Shown piece after piece: positions 50,226-58,865 of a DNA stretch of 64,000 bases (position 1 is the first letter of the stretch; each line of letters starts with the position of its first letter). A program made the position numbers and the translations under genes. The stretch comes from Streptomyces sp. NBC_00483. GTDB taxonomy: Bacteria; Actinomycetota; Actinomycetes; Streptomycetales; Streptomycetaceae. The notes beneath the pieces are model-generated. The model did not search any database and was not told where the DNA came from. It saw nothing but the letters and a program-made list of their open reading frames with translations. The stretch lies in the NCBI RefSeq assembly GCF_036013745.1, contig NZ_CP107880.1, positions 4,092,001-4,156,000 of the forward strand, given 5' to 3'.

Positions 50226-52365
50226 CGCTCCCCTCACCGCGCGATGTCGCCGCGGTCCGCTCGGTACGCGCCCGCGCGGGCGCCCCGGGTTCCGCCGACG
50301 CCTCGCCGTCCGCCACGCGCGGCCCGCCGCGCTCGTCACGCCCACCGTGCCCGTCCGGGGCACCGTGCTCGTCACGGTCCTCGGCCTGCCGCGGCTCGCC
50401 CGCCGCCCCGCCGCGCGCCACCACGCGCGCACCGCTGCCGGGCAGCGCCGTGGGATCGGCGGACACCGCCGCCTGCGCGGGGCGCGGGGCGATCGGAGCC
50501 TTGGCCGGTACGGGCGGCGCCTGGGCCGGCACGGTGGCGAGCTTCTTGCCGTCGGCGCCCGGCAGCCCGGCGTCACCGAGTCCCCGATTGCGCCGCGAAT
50601 CCTCCGGCTCCAGCGGTATCGGCGAACCGCGCAGCGCCTCGTCCACCGTCCTCGGCAACGTGAGCCGGAACTGTGAGCCGCCGCCCGGCTCGCCCCAGGC
50701 CTGCAGCCACCCTCCGTGCAGCCGCGCGTCCTCCAGGGCGATCGACAGGCCGAGCCCGGTACCGCCCGTAGTACGCGCGCGTGCCGGGTCGGCCCGCCAG
50801 AAGCGGCTGAACACGCGGGTCGCCTCACCGGGCTTGAGTCCCACTCCGTAGTCGCGCACAGCGACGGCGACCGCGCCTCCCGCGGTCGCGAGCCGCACCA
50901 CGACGTCCTGGCCGTCGCCGTGCTCCACGGCGTTCACCACCAGGTTGCGCAGCACGCGCTCCACGCGCCGCGCGTCCGCCTCTGCGACCACCGGCTGGTC
51001 GTCGCCGACGATCCGGATGTGCGTGCCCTTGCGCTCCGCGAGCGGCTCGGCGCCGCCCACCACGCGCCGTACGACCTCCCGCAGATCTATCGGCTCGGCC
51101 TCCAGCGCGGCGGCCCCGGCATCGAACCGGCTGATCTCCAGCAGGTCGGCCAGCAGCGACTCGAACCGGTCCAGCTGGTCGGCCAGCAACTCCGCGGACC
51201 GCGCGGTCACCGGATCGAAGTCGACCCGCGCCTCATGGATGACATCGGCGGCCATCCGTACGGTCGTCAGCGGCGTACGCAGCTCATGGCTCACGTCCGA
51301 GACGAACCGCCGCTGCATCCGCGACAGGTCCTCGAGCTGCTGGATCTTCAGATAGAGGTTCTGCGCCATCTTGTTGAAGGCCTCGCCCAGGCGCGCGATG
51401 TCGTCCTCGCCCGTGACCTTCATACGTTCCTGGAGGCGGCCCGCGGAGAGCCGCTCGGCGACCCCCGCCGCCATCCGCACCGGCGTGACGACCTGCCGCA
51501 CGACGAGCCAGGCGATGGCCCCGAGCAGCACCACGACGAAGAGTCCGGCCGTCGCGAGCGTCCCCTTGACCAGGCCGAGAGACTTCTCCTCCTGCGTCAG
51601 CGGGAAGAGGTAATACAGCTGATAGGCGTGCCCCTGCGGATCGTTGAGCCGCTTGCCGACGACGAGACCCGGCTGCGCGTCCTTGCCGCCGTCGTAGACG
51701 ATCTTCGTGTACTGCTGCGACGCGCCGGCGATCCGGTCGACCTGCCCCCGCAGGTCGTCGGGCACGCTGCGGTTCGGGTCCACCAGACCGGAGCCGCGCG
51801 GCGCCCGCCCGTTGCCACTGTCGGCATCGTTCGAGCTGAGGGTCACGACGTCGAACGCGCCCTTGCCACCACTCGCGAGCTGCGTGACGAGCTCGCTCAT
51901 CCAGTTGTTGGGGTTCAACGTGGTGCGACTGTCACCGGACGCACCGTCCCGCACCCCGGCCGCCGCGGAGTCCGCCTTGTCCTTGGCCGCGCGGAAACCG
52001 CCCTCGGCCTGACTCTGCGAAGCCTTCACCTTGGCGTCGAGCAGCCCGTTGCGCACCGAGCCGATGACGACGATGCCGAGCAACAGCACGACACCGAGCG
52101 ACATCAGCAGCGTCGTGACGACGACCTTCAGCTGGATGTTCCGCCGCCACAGCCGCATCGCGGGCAGCAACGGACGCCGCACCCAGCGGGCGAACAGGCG
52201 CAGCACAGGGCTGCCCTTCATACCGCCCTGGAGCAGCAGGCCCCCGTCGACGGCCCGGCGCAGCCGTGACCCCCGAGCGGCGGTGGGCCCCGCCGCGGGT
52301 CCCACAGGCCGCTCCGGGCGGGACCCCGCGGCCCCGGGCGCCGAAGCGGCACTGTTTCGGGACAC
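50209..52365 (-). CDS. mtrB: Sensor histidine kinase MtrB
   Basis: A 718-residue membrane kinase. A long Ala/Pro/Gly-rich N-terminus precedes TM1 (about 81-103); the extracytoplasmic domain (104-267) carries the sensing region; TM2 is at 268-290, followed by HAMP (LSAGRLQERM). The phospho-acceptor is H360 in VSDVSHELRTPL; the N box is NLVVNAVEHG, and the G boxes are DYGVGL and GTGLGLSIA. The C-terminal 130 residues after the ATPase domain are Pro/Arg/Glu-rich and probably disordered. The GTG at 52365 starts one base after the mtrA stop. Functions with MtrA and LpqB in control of cell-wall and division genes, and in Streptomyces in development. Confidence 0.95.
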   Translation of the reverse strand: MSRNSAASAPGAAGSRPERPVGPAAGPTAARGSRLRRAVDGGLLLQGGMKGSPVLRLFARWVRRPLLPAMRLWRRNIQLKVVVTTLLMSLGVVLLLGIVVIGSVRNGLLDAKVKASQSQAEGGFRAAKDKADSAAAGVRDGASGDSRTTLNPNNWMSELVTQLASGGKGAFDVVTLSSNDADSGNGRAPRGSGLVDPNRSVPDDLRGQVDRIAGASQQYTKIVYDGGKDAQPGLVVGKRLNDPQGHAYQLYYLFPLTQEEKSLGLVKGTLATAGLFVVVLLGAIAWLVVRQVVTPVRMAAGVAERLSAGRLQERMKVTGEDDIARLGEAFNKMAQNLYLKIQQLEDLSRMQRRFVSDVSHELRTPLTTVRMAADVIHEARVDFDPVTARSAELLADQLDRFESLLADLLEISRFDAGAAALEAEPIDLREVVRRVVGGAEPLAERKGTHIRIVGDDQPVVAEADARRVERVLRNLVVNAVEHGDGQDVVVRLATAGGAVAVAVRDYGVGLKPGEATRVFSRFWRADPARARTTGGTGLGLSIALEDARLHGGWLQAWGEPGGGSQFRLTLPRTVDEALRGSPIPLEPEDSRRNRGLGDAGLPGADGKKLATVPAQAPPVPAKAPIAPRPAQAAVSADPTALPGSGARVVARGGAAGEPRQAEDRDEHGAPDGHGGRDERGGPRVADGEASAEPGAPARARTERTAATSRGEGSDGGRG

Positions 52366-52366
52366 G

Positions 52367-53056
52367 TCAGCTCGGTCCTGCCTTGTAACCGACGCCTCGG
52401 ACGGTCACCACGATCTCCGGCCGCTCCGGGTCCTTCTCGACCTTGGAGCGCAGCCGCTGCACATGCACATTGACCAGGCGCGTGTCCGCCGCGTGCCGAT
52501 AGCCCCACACCTGCTCGAGGAGCACCTCACGCGTGAACACCTGCCAGGGCTTGCGCGCGAGCGCGACCAGCAGATCGAACTCGAGCGGCGTCAGCGCGAT
52601 CGGCTGCCCCTCCCGCTTCACCGAATGCCCGGCCACATCGATGACCAGGTCACCGATGGCGAGCTGCTCCGGCGCAGGCTCCTCCGATCTCCGCAGCCGT
52701 GCCCGGATCCGGGCAACCAGCTCCTTCGGCTTGAACGGCTTGACGATGTAGTCGTCGGCCCCCGATTCGAGGCCCACCACCACATCCACGGTGTCGCTCT
52801 TCGCCGTGAGCATCACGATCGGCACCCCGGACTCCGCCCTGATCAGGCGGCACACCTCGATACCGTCCCGGCCCGGCAGCATCAGATCGAGCAGCACCAG
52901 ATCGGGCTTGGTCTCACGGAAAGCGGCCAGCGCCTTGTCGCCGTCAGCTACGAACGACGGCTCAAAACCTTCACCACGCAGCACAATGCCGAGCATCTCG
53001 GCCAGTGCGGTGTCGTCGTCGACGACAAGGACTCGTCCCTTCATGGACCACATCAT
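52367..53056 (-). CDS. mtrA: Response regulator MtrA
   Basis: A 229-residue OmpR-family regulator. The receiver has VVDDDTALAEM, phospho-acceptor D57 (LVLLDLMLPGRDG) and the Lys of YIVKPF; the C-terminal winged helix has LTPLEFDLLVALARKPWQVF (given as LTPLEFDLL) and VWGYRHAADTRLVNVHVQRLR (given as VWGYRHAADTRL). The start is the ATG at 53056; the ATG at 53044 (MKGRVLVV) is the other possibility. It lies 4 bases after mtnA, so the operon order is mtnA-mtrA-mtrB-lpqB-comF-like. In Streptomyces MtrA is known to control development and division genes. Confidence 0.97.
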   Translation of the reverse strand: MMWSMKGRVLVVDDDTALAEMLGIVLRGEGFEPSFVADGDKALAAFRETKPDLVLLDLMLPGRDGIEVCRLIRAESGVPIVMLTAKSDTVDVVVGLESGADDYIVKPFKPKELVARIRARLRRSEEPAPEQLAIGDLVIDVAGHSVKREGQPIALTPLEFDLLVALARKPWQVFTREVLLEQVWGYRHAADTRLVNVHVQRLRSKVEKDPERPEIVVTVRGVGYKAGPS

Positions 53057-53060
53057 CCCA

Positions 53061-54248
53061 TTAGCTCATCGTTGCCTGGAGTGAGCTGGCACACAGTTCA
53101 CCCAAGCCATCACTTGTCACAGGCGACACAACGCCCCACTCCGTGACGATCGCCGTCACCAACTCCGGAGGCGTCACATCGAACGCGGGGTTGTACGCCT
53201 GCGTCCCCAGTGGTGCCACCGGAATCCCGCCACCTGCCTCCACTCCGGCCAGCGGCGCCCGCGGCGCCGTGACCTCCGTCACCTCATGCCCGGCCCGCTG
53301 CTCCACCTCGATGGAAGCCCCGTCCGCGGTCTCCGGGTCGATCGTCGTCACCGGCGCGACCACGATGAACGGCACATGGTGGTAACGCGCCAACACCGCG
53401 AGCGGATAGCTCCCCACCTTGTTGGCCACCGAACCGTCGGCCGCGATCCGGTCCGCGCCGATGAGCACGGCATCCACCTCACCCGCTGCGAACAGCGAAC
53501 CCGCGGCGTTGTCCGTAAGCAATGTGTACGCCATCCCGTTGCGCGCGGCCTCATACGCGGTCAGACGAGCCCCCTGCAACAGCGGGCGCGTCTCGTCCAC
53601 CCACAGCCGGCGCAGCCGCCCGGCCCGATGCGCGGCGAGCGCGACCGCGAAAGCCGTGCCCTCACCGCCGGAGACCAACGCCCCGGTGTTGCAGTGCGTC
53701 AGGATGCGGTGATTGCCACCGGGCACCAGCTCGTCGAGGAGCCGCAGACCCTGCTCGGCCATCTTGGCACTGGCCGCCGCGTCCTCCTCGTGCAGCGCCC
53801 GCGCCGAGGCGAGCGCCGCCGCGGCAGCCCGCTCCCGCGCCTGCGCCTCGTCACCAGCCCCGCTCCCGAACGCGGACCGGTACGCCTCCTGCGCCCTGCG
53901 CGCCCCGTACGCCAGATTGACCGCGGTGGGCCGCGCGTCCGCCAGCGCGTCGGCCGCCTCCTCCACGTCGAAGCCGCGGGCGGCCGCGAGCGCCACGCCA
54001 TACGCCCCGGCGATCCCGAGCAGCGGCGCCCCGCGCACGGCGAGGGTACGGATCGCCTGCACCAGGGCCTGCGGATCCGTGCAGACCAGCTCGACCTCTT
54101 CCGCGGGCAGCCGCGTCTGGTCGAGCAACACCAGAACGGGCCCCTCCGCCGGCTCCTCCCATCGGATCGCCGGGATGTCGACGGCCTCGGGCTGTGCGCC
54201 GTCGATGGGCCATATGTCCTCGCCGGATTGCGCGTACTGATCAGCCAT
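53061..54248 (-). CDS. mtnA: S-methyl-5-thioribose-1-phosphate isomerase
   Basis: A 395-residue enzyme of the methionine salvage pathway, converting methylthioribose-1-phosphate to methylthioribulose-1-phosphate. The isomerase signatures are clear: TLAVRGAPLLGIAGAYGV, HCNTGALVSGGEGTAF with the catalytic Cys (given as HCNTGALV), DNAAGSLFAAGEVDAV and LIGADRIAADG, the latter with the catalytic Asp, and NKVGSYPLAVLA. It is the upstream gene of the mtrA-mtrB-lpqB transcript, with a 4-base gap to mtrA. No other methionine-salvage gene adjoins it. Confidence 0.95.
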   Translation of the reverse strand: MADQYAQSGEDIWPIDGAQPEAVDIPAIRWEEPAEGPVLVLLDQTRLPAEEVELVCTDPQALVQAIRTLAVRGAPLLGIAGAYGVALAAARGFDVEEAADALADARPTAVNLAYGARRAQEAYRSAFGSGAGDEAQARERAAAAALASARALHEEDAAASAKMAEQGLRLLDELVPGGNHRILTHCNTGALVSGGEGTAFAVALAAHRAGRLRRLWVDETRPLLQGARLTAYEAARNGMAYTLLTDNAAGSLFAAGEVDAVLIGADRIAADGSVANKVGSYPLAVLARYHHVPFIVVAPVTTIDPETADGASIEVEQRAGHEVTEVTAPRAPLAGVEAGGGIPVAPLGTQAYNPAFDVTPPELVTAIVTEWGVVSPVTSDGLGELCASSLQATMS

Positions 54249-54388
54249 CCGCCCAGTCTGCCCCGTACCGACCCGACAATTGAAGGTGTGCAGCCCTCAC
54301 GGGGCCAGGTCATCCGGCACCCACCCCATGGCACGATGGCAGCCAACCTGCTGCCGCGACCGCGGACGGGCACTTTGAAGGAGCGACG

Positions 54389-55777
54389 ATGAACGACACT
54401 CCGGGCTGGGCATCGCCCGGATCTGCCCCCTCCGACGGCCCGGACGGCAACCGTAAGGACGGCCCCGAGCAGAACGGCGACGCACAGGGCAGCGGTCCGC
54501 AGGACGCGCCCCCGCAGGACGCCGCGGGCCAGGGCCCGAAGTGGTCCAAGGAGCAGCCCCCGCCCGCCCAGTGGTCCGCCCCCTCCGGCTCCGCCCAGAC
54601 CCCTCCCCCGCCCCCGCCGGCTCCCGGCCAGGGCCAGGGCCAGGGCCAAGGTCAGGGTTGGGGCGGTCAAGGCTGGGGCGGTCAGGGCTGGGGCGGCCAA
54701 GGCGGAAACGGTGGCCCCGGTCAGGGACCGGGCGGCCCCGGAGGCGGCGGCTACCCCGGCTGGGGCGGCGGCTGGCAGGGCAAGCCCTCGGCGGCCAAGC
54801 CCGGCGTCATCCCGCTGCGCCCGCTCGGCGTCGGCGAGATCCTCGACGGCGCGGTGTCGACGATGCGGACCTACTGGCGCACCGTCCTCGGCATCTCCCT
54901 GACGGTCGCCGTGGTCACCCAGCTCCTGGCGGTCCTCCTCCAGGGCTTCGTCCTCAACGACGCGGCGACCACCACGGCCCTCGACAACCCCGACGCCACG
55001 CCGCGCGAGATCTTCAGCGCCCTGGGCGCACTCCTGATCGGCTCCGCGGTCGTCGCGGTCGTGACGCTGCTCGGCACGATCGTCGCGACAGCCCTGCTGA
55101 CGACGGTCACCAGCCGCGCCGTGCTCGGCCGCCCCGTCACCATAGGAGAGGCCTGGCGCGACGCCCGGCCGCAGATCCTCAGGCTGCTCGGTCTGACGCT
55201 GCTCCTCCCGCTGATCGCCGCCGCGATCATGCTCGTGAGCATCGTGCCCGGCATCCTCGTCGGCGCACTCGGCTCGACCGCGGGCGGCATCGCACTCGGA
55301 GTCGTCGGCGGTCTCGCCGGCCTCGCCGTGACGATCTGGCTGATGGTCCGCCTGTCGCTGGCCTCGCCCGCCCTGATGCTGGAGAAGCAGACCGTCCGCA
55401 AGGCCATGGGCCGCTCCACCAAGCTCGTCCGCGGCTCCTGGTGGCGGGTCTTCGGAATCACGATCCTGGCGTCCCTGATCGCCGCGGTCGTCTCGGAGAT
55501 CATCCTCTTCCCGTTCACCGCCATCGCCGGGGCGGTCAGCGGAGACGGCTTCACCAGCCTCCTGGAAAGCGGCGGGAACTTCGGCTGGGCCTTCCTCATC
55601 ATCACCGGTATCGGCTCGGTCGTCGGCTCCACCATCACCTTCCCGATCACGGCCGGCGTCACCGTGCTCCTCTACATCGACCAGCGGATCCGCCGCGAGG
55701 CCCTCGACCTCGAACTCGCCCGCTCCGCAGGCCTGCACGACTACGGGTCCGCCCCCGGCGCCACTCCGGGGAGTTGA
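54389..55777 (+). CDS. Polytopic membrane protein with Gly/Gln/Trp-rich N-terminus
   Basis: A 462-residue protein. The first 130 residues are disordered and repetitive (GQGQGQGQ, then GWGGQ units, Pro runs). After VIPLRPLGVGEILDGAVSTMRTYWRTVLG (given as VIPLRPLGVGEILDGA) come about six membrane segments typical of the glycerophosphoryl-diester-phosphodiesterase membrane domain/DUF7847 family. No catalytic residues are evident. GAAGGAGCGACG precedes the ATG. It heads a five-gene operon (gaps 4, -4, -4 and 29 bases) with DUF4129, DUF4350, MoxR and DUF58 genes, and is divergent from mtnA-mtrA. The function is unknown; a partner for the MoxR ATPase complex is plausible. Confidence 0.85.
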   Translation: MNDTPGWASPGSAPSDGPDGNRKDGPEQNGDAQGSGPQDAPPQDAAGQGPKWSKEQPPPAQWSAPSGSAQTPPPPPPAPGQGQGQGQGQGWGGQGWGGQGWGGQGGNGGPGQGPGGPGGGGYPGWGGGWQGKPSAAKPGVIPLRPLGVGEILDGAVSTMRTYWRTVLGISLTVAVVTQLLAVLLQGFVLNDAATTTALDNPDATPREIFSALGALLIGSAVVAVVTLLGTIVATALLTTVTSRAVLGRPVTIGEAWRDARPQILRLLGLTLLLPLIAAAIMLVSIVPGILVGALGSTAGGIALGVVGGLAGLAVTIWLMVRLSLASPALMLEKQTVRKAMGRSTKLVRGSWWRVFGITILASLIAAVVSEIILFPFTAIAGAVSGDGFTSLLESGGNFGWAFLIITGIGSVVGSTITFPITAGVTVLLYIDQRIRREALDLELARSAGLHDYGSAPGATPGS

Positions 55778-55781
55778 TGAC

Positions 55782-56474
55782 GTGAGCGCACTTGGGGGAG
55801 TGCTCCACACGACGATCTCGTCGGTCCTCACCGGCGGCGAAGAGCCGCCGGTGAGGATCCCGCGCGACCCCGCGCGCGAAGCGGCGAAACGCGAGCTGTC
55901 CAAGCCCGCGTACCACCAGGACGACCCGAACTGGTTCATGCGCGCCCTGAACAAGTTCTGGGACTGGATCGACGAGCTCTTCTCCGCCGCGTCCGGCGCC
56001 GCCCCCGGCGGCGCCGTCGGCCTGCTCGTGATCCTGCTGGCCGTCGTCGCCGTGGCGGCCGCCCTCTGGTGGCGCCTCGGCACACCGCGCCGCTCCCCCA
56101 CCTCCGCGCCCCCGCTCTTCGACGACCGCCCGCGCAGCGCCGCCGAACACCGCGCGGCCGCCGAGGCGCACGCCGCCCAGGAACACTGGAACCAGGCCGT
56201 CCAGGAACGGATGCGCGCCCTGGTCCGCTCCCTGGAGGAGCGCGCCCTCCTCGACCCGCGCCCCGGCCGCACCGCCGACGAGGCCGCCGCCGAAGCGGCC
56301 CGCCCGCTGCCCCAGCACGCGGACCGCCTCCGCGCGGCGGCCCGCGACTTCGACGACATCGCGTACGGCGGCCGCACCGCGACCCCGGAGACGTACGAGC
56401 GCCTGTCCACCCTGGACACCGAGGTGGAACGCACCACCCCCACGCTCACCCCCACCGCGGGAGCGCCCCGGTGA
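55782..56474 (+). CDS. DUF4129 domain membrane protein
   Basis: A 230-residue protein with one membrane helix (about 77-96, AVGLLVILLAVVAVAAALWW) and a C-terminal cytoplasmic DUF4129 domain (HRAAAEAHAAQEHWNQAVQERMRALVRSLEE, given as AQEHWNQAVQERMRAL). A Trp-rich stretch (NKFWDWIDELF) precedes the helix. The start is a GTG. The stop overlaps the next gene by 4 bases. DUF4129 genes commonly sit in MoxR-DUF58 operons of actinobacteria. The molecular role is unknown. Confidence 0.85.
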   Translation: MSALGGVLHTTISSVLTGGEEPPVRIPRDPAREAAKRELSKPAYHQDDPNWFMRALNKFWDWIDELFSAASGAAPGGAVGLLVILLAVVAVAAALWWRLGTPRRSPTSAPPLFDDRPRSAAEHRAAAEAHAAQEHWNQAVQERMRALVRSLEERALLDPRPGRTADEAAAEAARPLPQHADRLRAAARDFDDIAYGGRTATPETYERLSTLDTEVERTTPTLTPTAGAPR

Positions 56475-57847
56475 CCGAACCGACCGACCCCCGCACCCCG
56501 AACTCCGGCCGCAGCGGCGGCGACCGCACGCCCGACCGGCCCCGGCCCGCCACCGCGCACCCGATCAACCCACCGGGCCACCAGCCGGAATCCGAGCCCG
56601 GAACACACCCCGGAGCCCCCACCGCCACGACGACCCTCACCGCGCCCCCGTCGCCCCCGGCCCCCGAGGGCACCACCTCCAGCACGCCCACCGCCCGCCA
56701 GATCTGGACCCGCACCCGCGGCATCGCCCTGGCCCTGGTCTTCCTCTTGGTCGCGGCCGTGGCCATCGCGGTGGTCCGCTCCGGTGACCAGCACGGCGCC
56801 CTCGATCCGCGCTCCGCCGACCAGCGCGGCAGCCGCGCCGTCGCCGAACTCCTCGCCGACCGGGGCGTCGACACGCGCGTGGTCACCACGACCGCCGAGG
56901 CCCGCGCGGCGACAGGCCCCGACACCACCCTCCTGGTCGCCGCGCCCGACCGGCTCACGGCACGCCAGCAGTCCCGGCTCCAGGCCGCCACCGTCGACTC
57001 CGGCGGCCGCACCGTCCTCGTCGCCCCCGGCGCCGCCGCGGTCGACATGCTGGCCCCCGGCGTCGCCACCGACCCCGAGCCCGCCGCCGACAAGCCCCTC
57101 GCGCCCGGCTGCGCGCTGCCCGAGGCCCGCCGCGCCGGCCCCGCGGACACCGGCGGCCACCGCTACAGCAGCACGCTCGCCGGCGCCGACTCCTGCTACC
57201 CGAGCTACGGCTCCCCCACGCTCCTGCGCCTTCCGTCCCCCGCCGGCGAAGGCGACACGGTCGTCCTCGGTTCCCCCTACATCCTTCTCAACGACCGCCT
57301 CGACGAACAGGGCAACGCCTCGCTCGCCCTTCAACTCCTCGGTTCGCGCCCTCATGTGGTCTGGTACCTCCCCTCCCTCTCCGACGACTCGGCGGCCGAC
57401 GGCGCGCAGAACGACCGCAGCTTCGTCGACCTGATCCCCAAGGGCTGGCTCTGGGGCACCCTTCAGCTCTTCATCGCGGCAGCACTGGCCGCACTGTGGC
57501 GCGCACGCCGCCTGGGCCCCCTGGTCCAGGAGCGCCTGCCCGTCGCGATCCGCGCCTCCGAAACCGTCGAAGGCCGCGCCCGCCTCTACCGCAAGGCGAA
57601 CGCCCGCGACCGCGCCGCCACGGCCCTACGTATCTCCACCCGCACGCGCCTGGCCCCCCTCATCGGCGTCCCCGTCTCCCAGGCCCACTCGCCCGAGACC
57701 TTCCTCCCGGCCCTGGCACGCCAACTCCCCACGCCCGCCCGGGACCCGCACACTCTCCTCTTCGGCCCGCCCCCCGCGACCGACGCAGCACTCATCGCAC
57801 TCGCCGACCACCTCGACGCCCTCGAAAGTGAGGTACGGAACCCATGA
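56471..57847 (+). CDS. DUF4350 domain membrane protein
   Basis: A 458-residue protein. A Pro/Thr-rich N-terminal tail of about 75 residues leads to one membrane helix (GIALALVFLLVAAVAIAVV), then a soluble outer region containing the DUF4350 fold (RGSRAVAELLADRGVDTRVV, given as ELLADRGVDTRV), and a second helix near 325 (WGTLQLFIAAALAALW). The start is a GTG that overlaps the upstream stop (GTGA). The TGA stop overlaps the moxR start (ATGATG). Together with the flanking genes it makes a membrane complex with the MoxR ATPase; function unknown. Confidence 0.85.
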   Translation: MTEPTDPRTPNSGRSGGDRTPDRPRPATAHPINPPGHQPESEPGTHPGAPTATTTLTAPPSPPAPEGTTSSTPTARQIWTRTRGIALALVFLLVAAVAIAVVRSGDQHGALDPRSADQRGSRAVAELLADRGVDTRVVTTTAEARAATGPDTTLLVAAPDRLTARQQSRLQAATVDSGGRTVLVAPGAAAVDMLAPGVATDPEPAADKPLAPGCALPEARRAGPADTGGHRYSSTLAGADSCYPSYGSPTLLRLPSPAGEGDTVVLGSPYILLNDRLDEQGNASLALQLLGSRPHVVWYLPSLSDDSAADGAQNDRSFVDLIPKGWLWGTLQLFIAAALAALWRARRLGPLVQERLPVAIRASETVEGRARLYRKANARDRAATALRISTRTRLAPLIGVPVSQAHSPETFLPALARQLPTPARDPHTLLFGPPPATDAALIALADHLDALESEVRNP

Positions 57848-58836
57848 TGGACCCGACCACTGACAACGCCGGGCCCACGACGGATCCCCGCAGCTCAAGG
57901 GCGTCTTTGGAGGCCCTGCGTACGGAGATCGCCAAGGCCGTGGTCGGCCAGGACTCCACCGTCACGGGCCTCGTCGTGGCCCTCCTCTGCCGCGGCCACG
58001 TTCTTCTCGAAGGAGTGCCCGGCGTCGCCAAGACACTCCTCGTACGCGCCCTGGCCTCGTCCCTCGAACTCGACACGAAGCGCGTACAGTTCACCCCCGA
58101 CCTGATGCCGAGCGACGTGACGGGCTCGCTGGTCTACGACACCAACACCGCTCGCTTCTCCTTCCAGCCGGGCCCGGTCTTCACCAACCTTGTCCTCGCC
58201 GACGAAATCAACCGCACCCCGCCCAAGACCCAGTCCTCCCTCCTCGAAGCGATGGAGGAGCGTCAGGTCACGGTCGACGGCACGGCGCGCCCGCTCCCGG
58301 ACCCGTTCATGGTGGTCGCGACCCAGAACCCGGTCGAGTACGAGGGCACCTACCCCCTCCCCGAGGCCCAACTGGACCGCTTCCTCCTCAAGTTGAACGT
58401 TCCGCTGCCTACCCGCCAGGACGAGATCGACGTCCTGACCCGGCACGCCTCCGGCTTCAACCCCCGCGACCTGCACGCAGCGGGCATCCGCCCGGTGGCC
58501 ACGGCAGCCGACCTCGAAACGGCCCGCGCGGCAGTCGCCAAGACAACGGTCTCCCCGGAAATCACCGCCTACGTAGTCGACATCTGCCGAGCGACCCGCG
58601 AATCCCCGTCGCTCACCCTCGGCGTCTCCCCACGAGGCGCCACGGCCCTCCTCGCCACCGCCCGCGCCTGGGCGTGGCTGACCGGCCGCGACTACGTCAC
58701 CCCCGATGACGTCAAGGCCCTCGCCCTCCCCACCCTCCGCCACCGCATCCAACTGCGCCCGGAGGCCGAAATGGAGGGCGTCACCCCGGATTCCGTCATC
58801 AACGCGATCCTGACCCACGTCCCCGTCCCCCGCTGA
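57844..58836 (+). CDS. MoxR family AAA+ ATPase
   Basis: A 330-residue chaperone-like ATPase. Walker A is GVPGVAKT, Walker B is LVLADEINRTPPKTQ, sensor 1 is VVATQNP (as in MoxR, ATQNPVEYEG), and the C-terminal lid ends HRIQLRPEAEMEGVT. MoxR proteins usually act with a von Willebrand A-type partner; here the DUF58 gene 29 bases downstream is the obvious candidate. ATG at 57844 overlaps the previous stop. GGA-rich ribosome site within the DUF4350 gene end. Role in assembly of an envelope complex is inferred from the family. Confidence 0.94.
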   Translation: MMDPTTDNAGPTTDPRSSRASLEALRTEIAKAVVGQDSTVTGLVVALLCRGHVLLEGVPGVAKTLLVRALASSLELDTKRVQFTPDLMPSDVTGSLVYDTNTARFSFQPGPVFTNLVLADEINRTPPKTQSSLLEAMEERQVTVDGTARPLPDPFMVVATQNPVEYEGTYPLPEAQLDRFLLKLNVPLPTRQDEIDVLTRHASGFNPRDLHAAGIRPVATAADLETARAAVAKTTVSPEITAYVVDICRATRESPSLTLGVSPRGATALLATARAWAWLTGRDYVTPDDVKALALPTLRHRIQLRPEAEMEGVTPDSVINAILTHVPVPR

Positions 58837-58865
58837 CCCGACGCCCGACGGAGGACGACACGACA

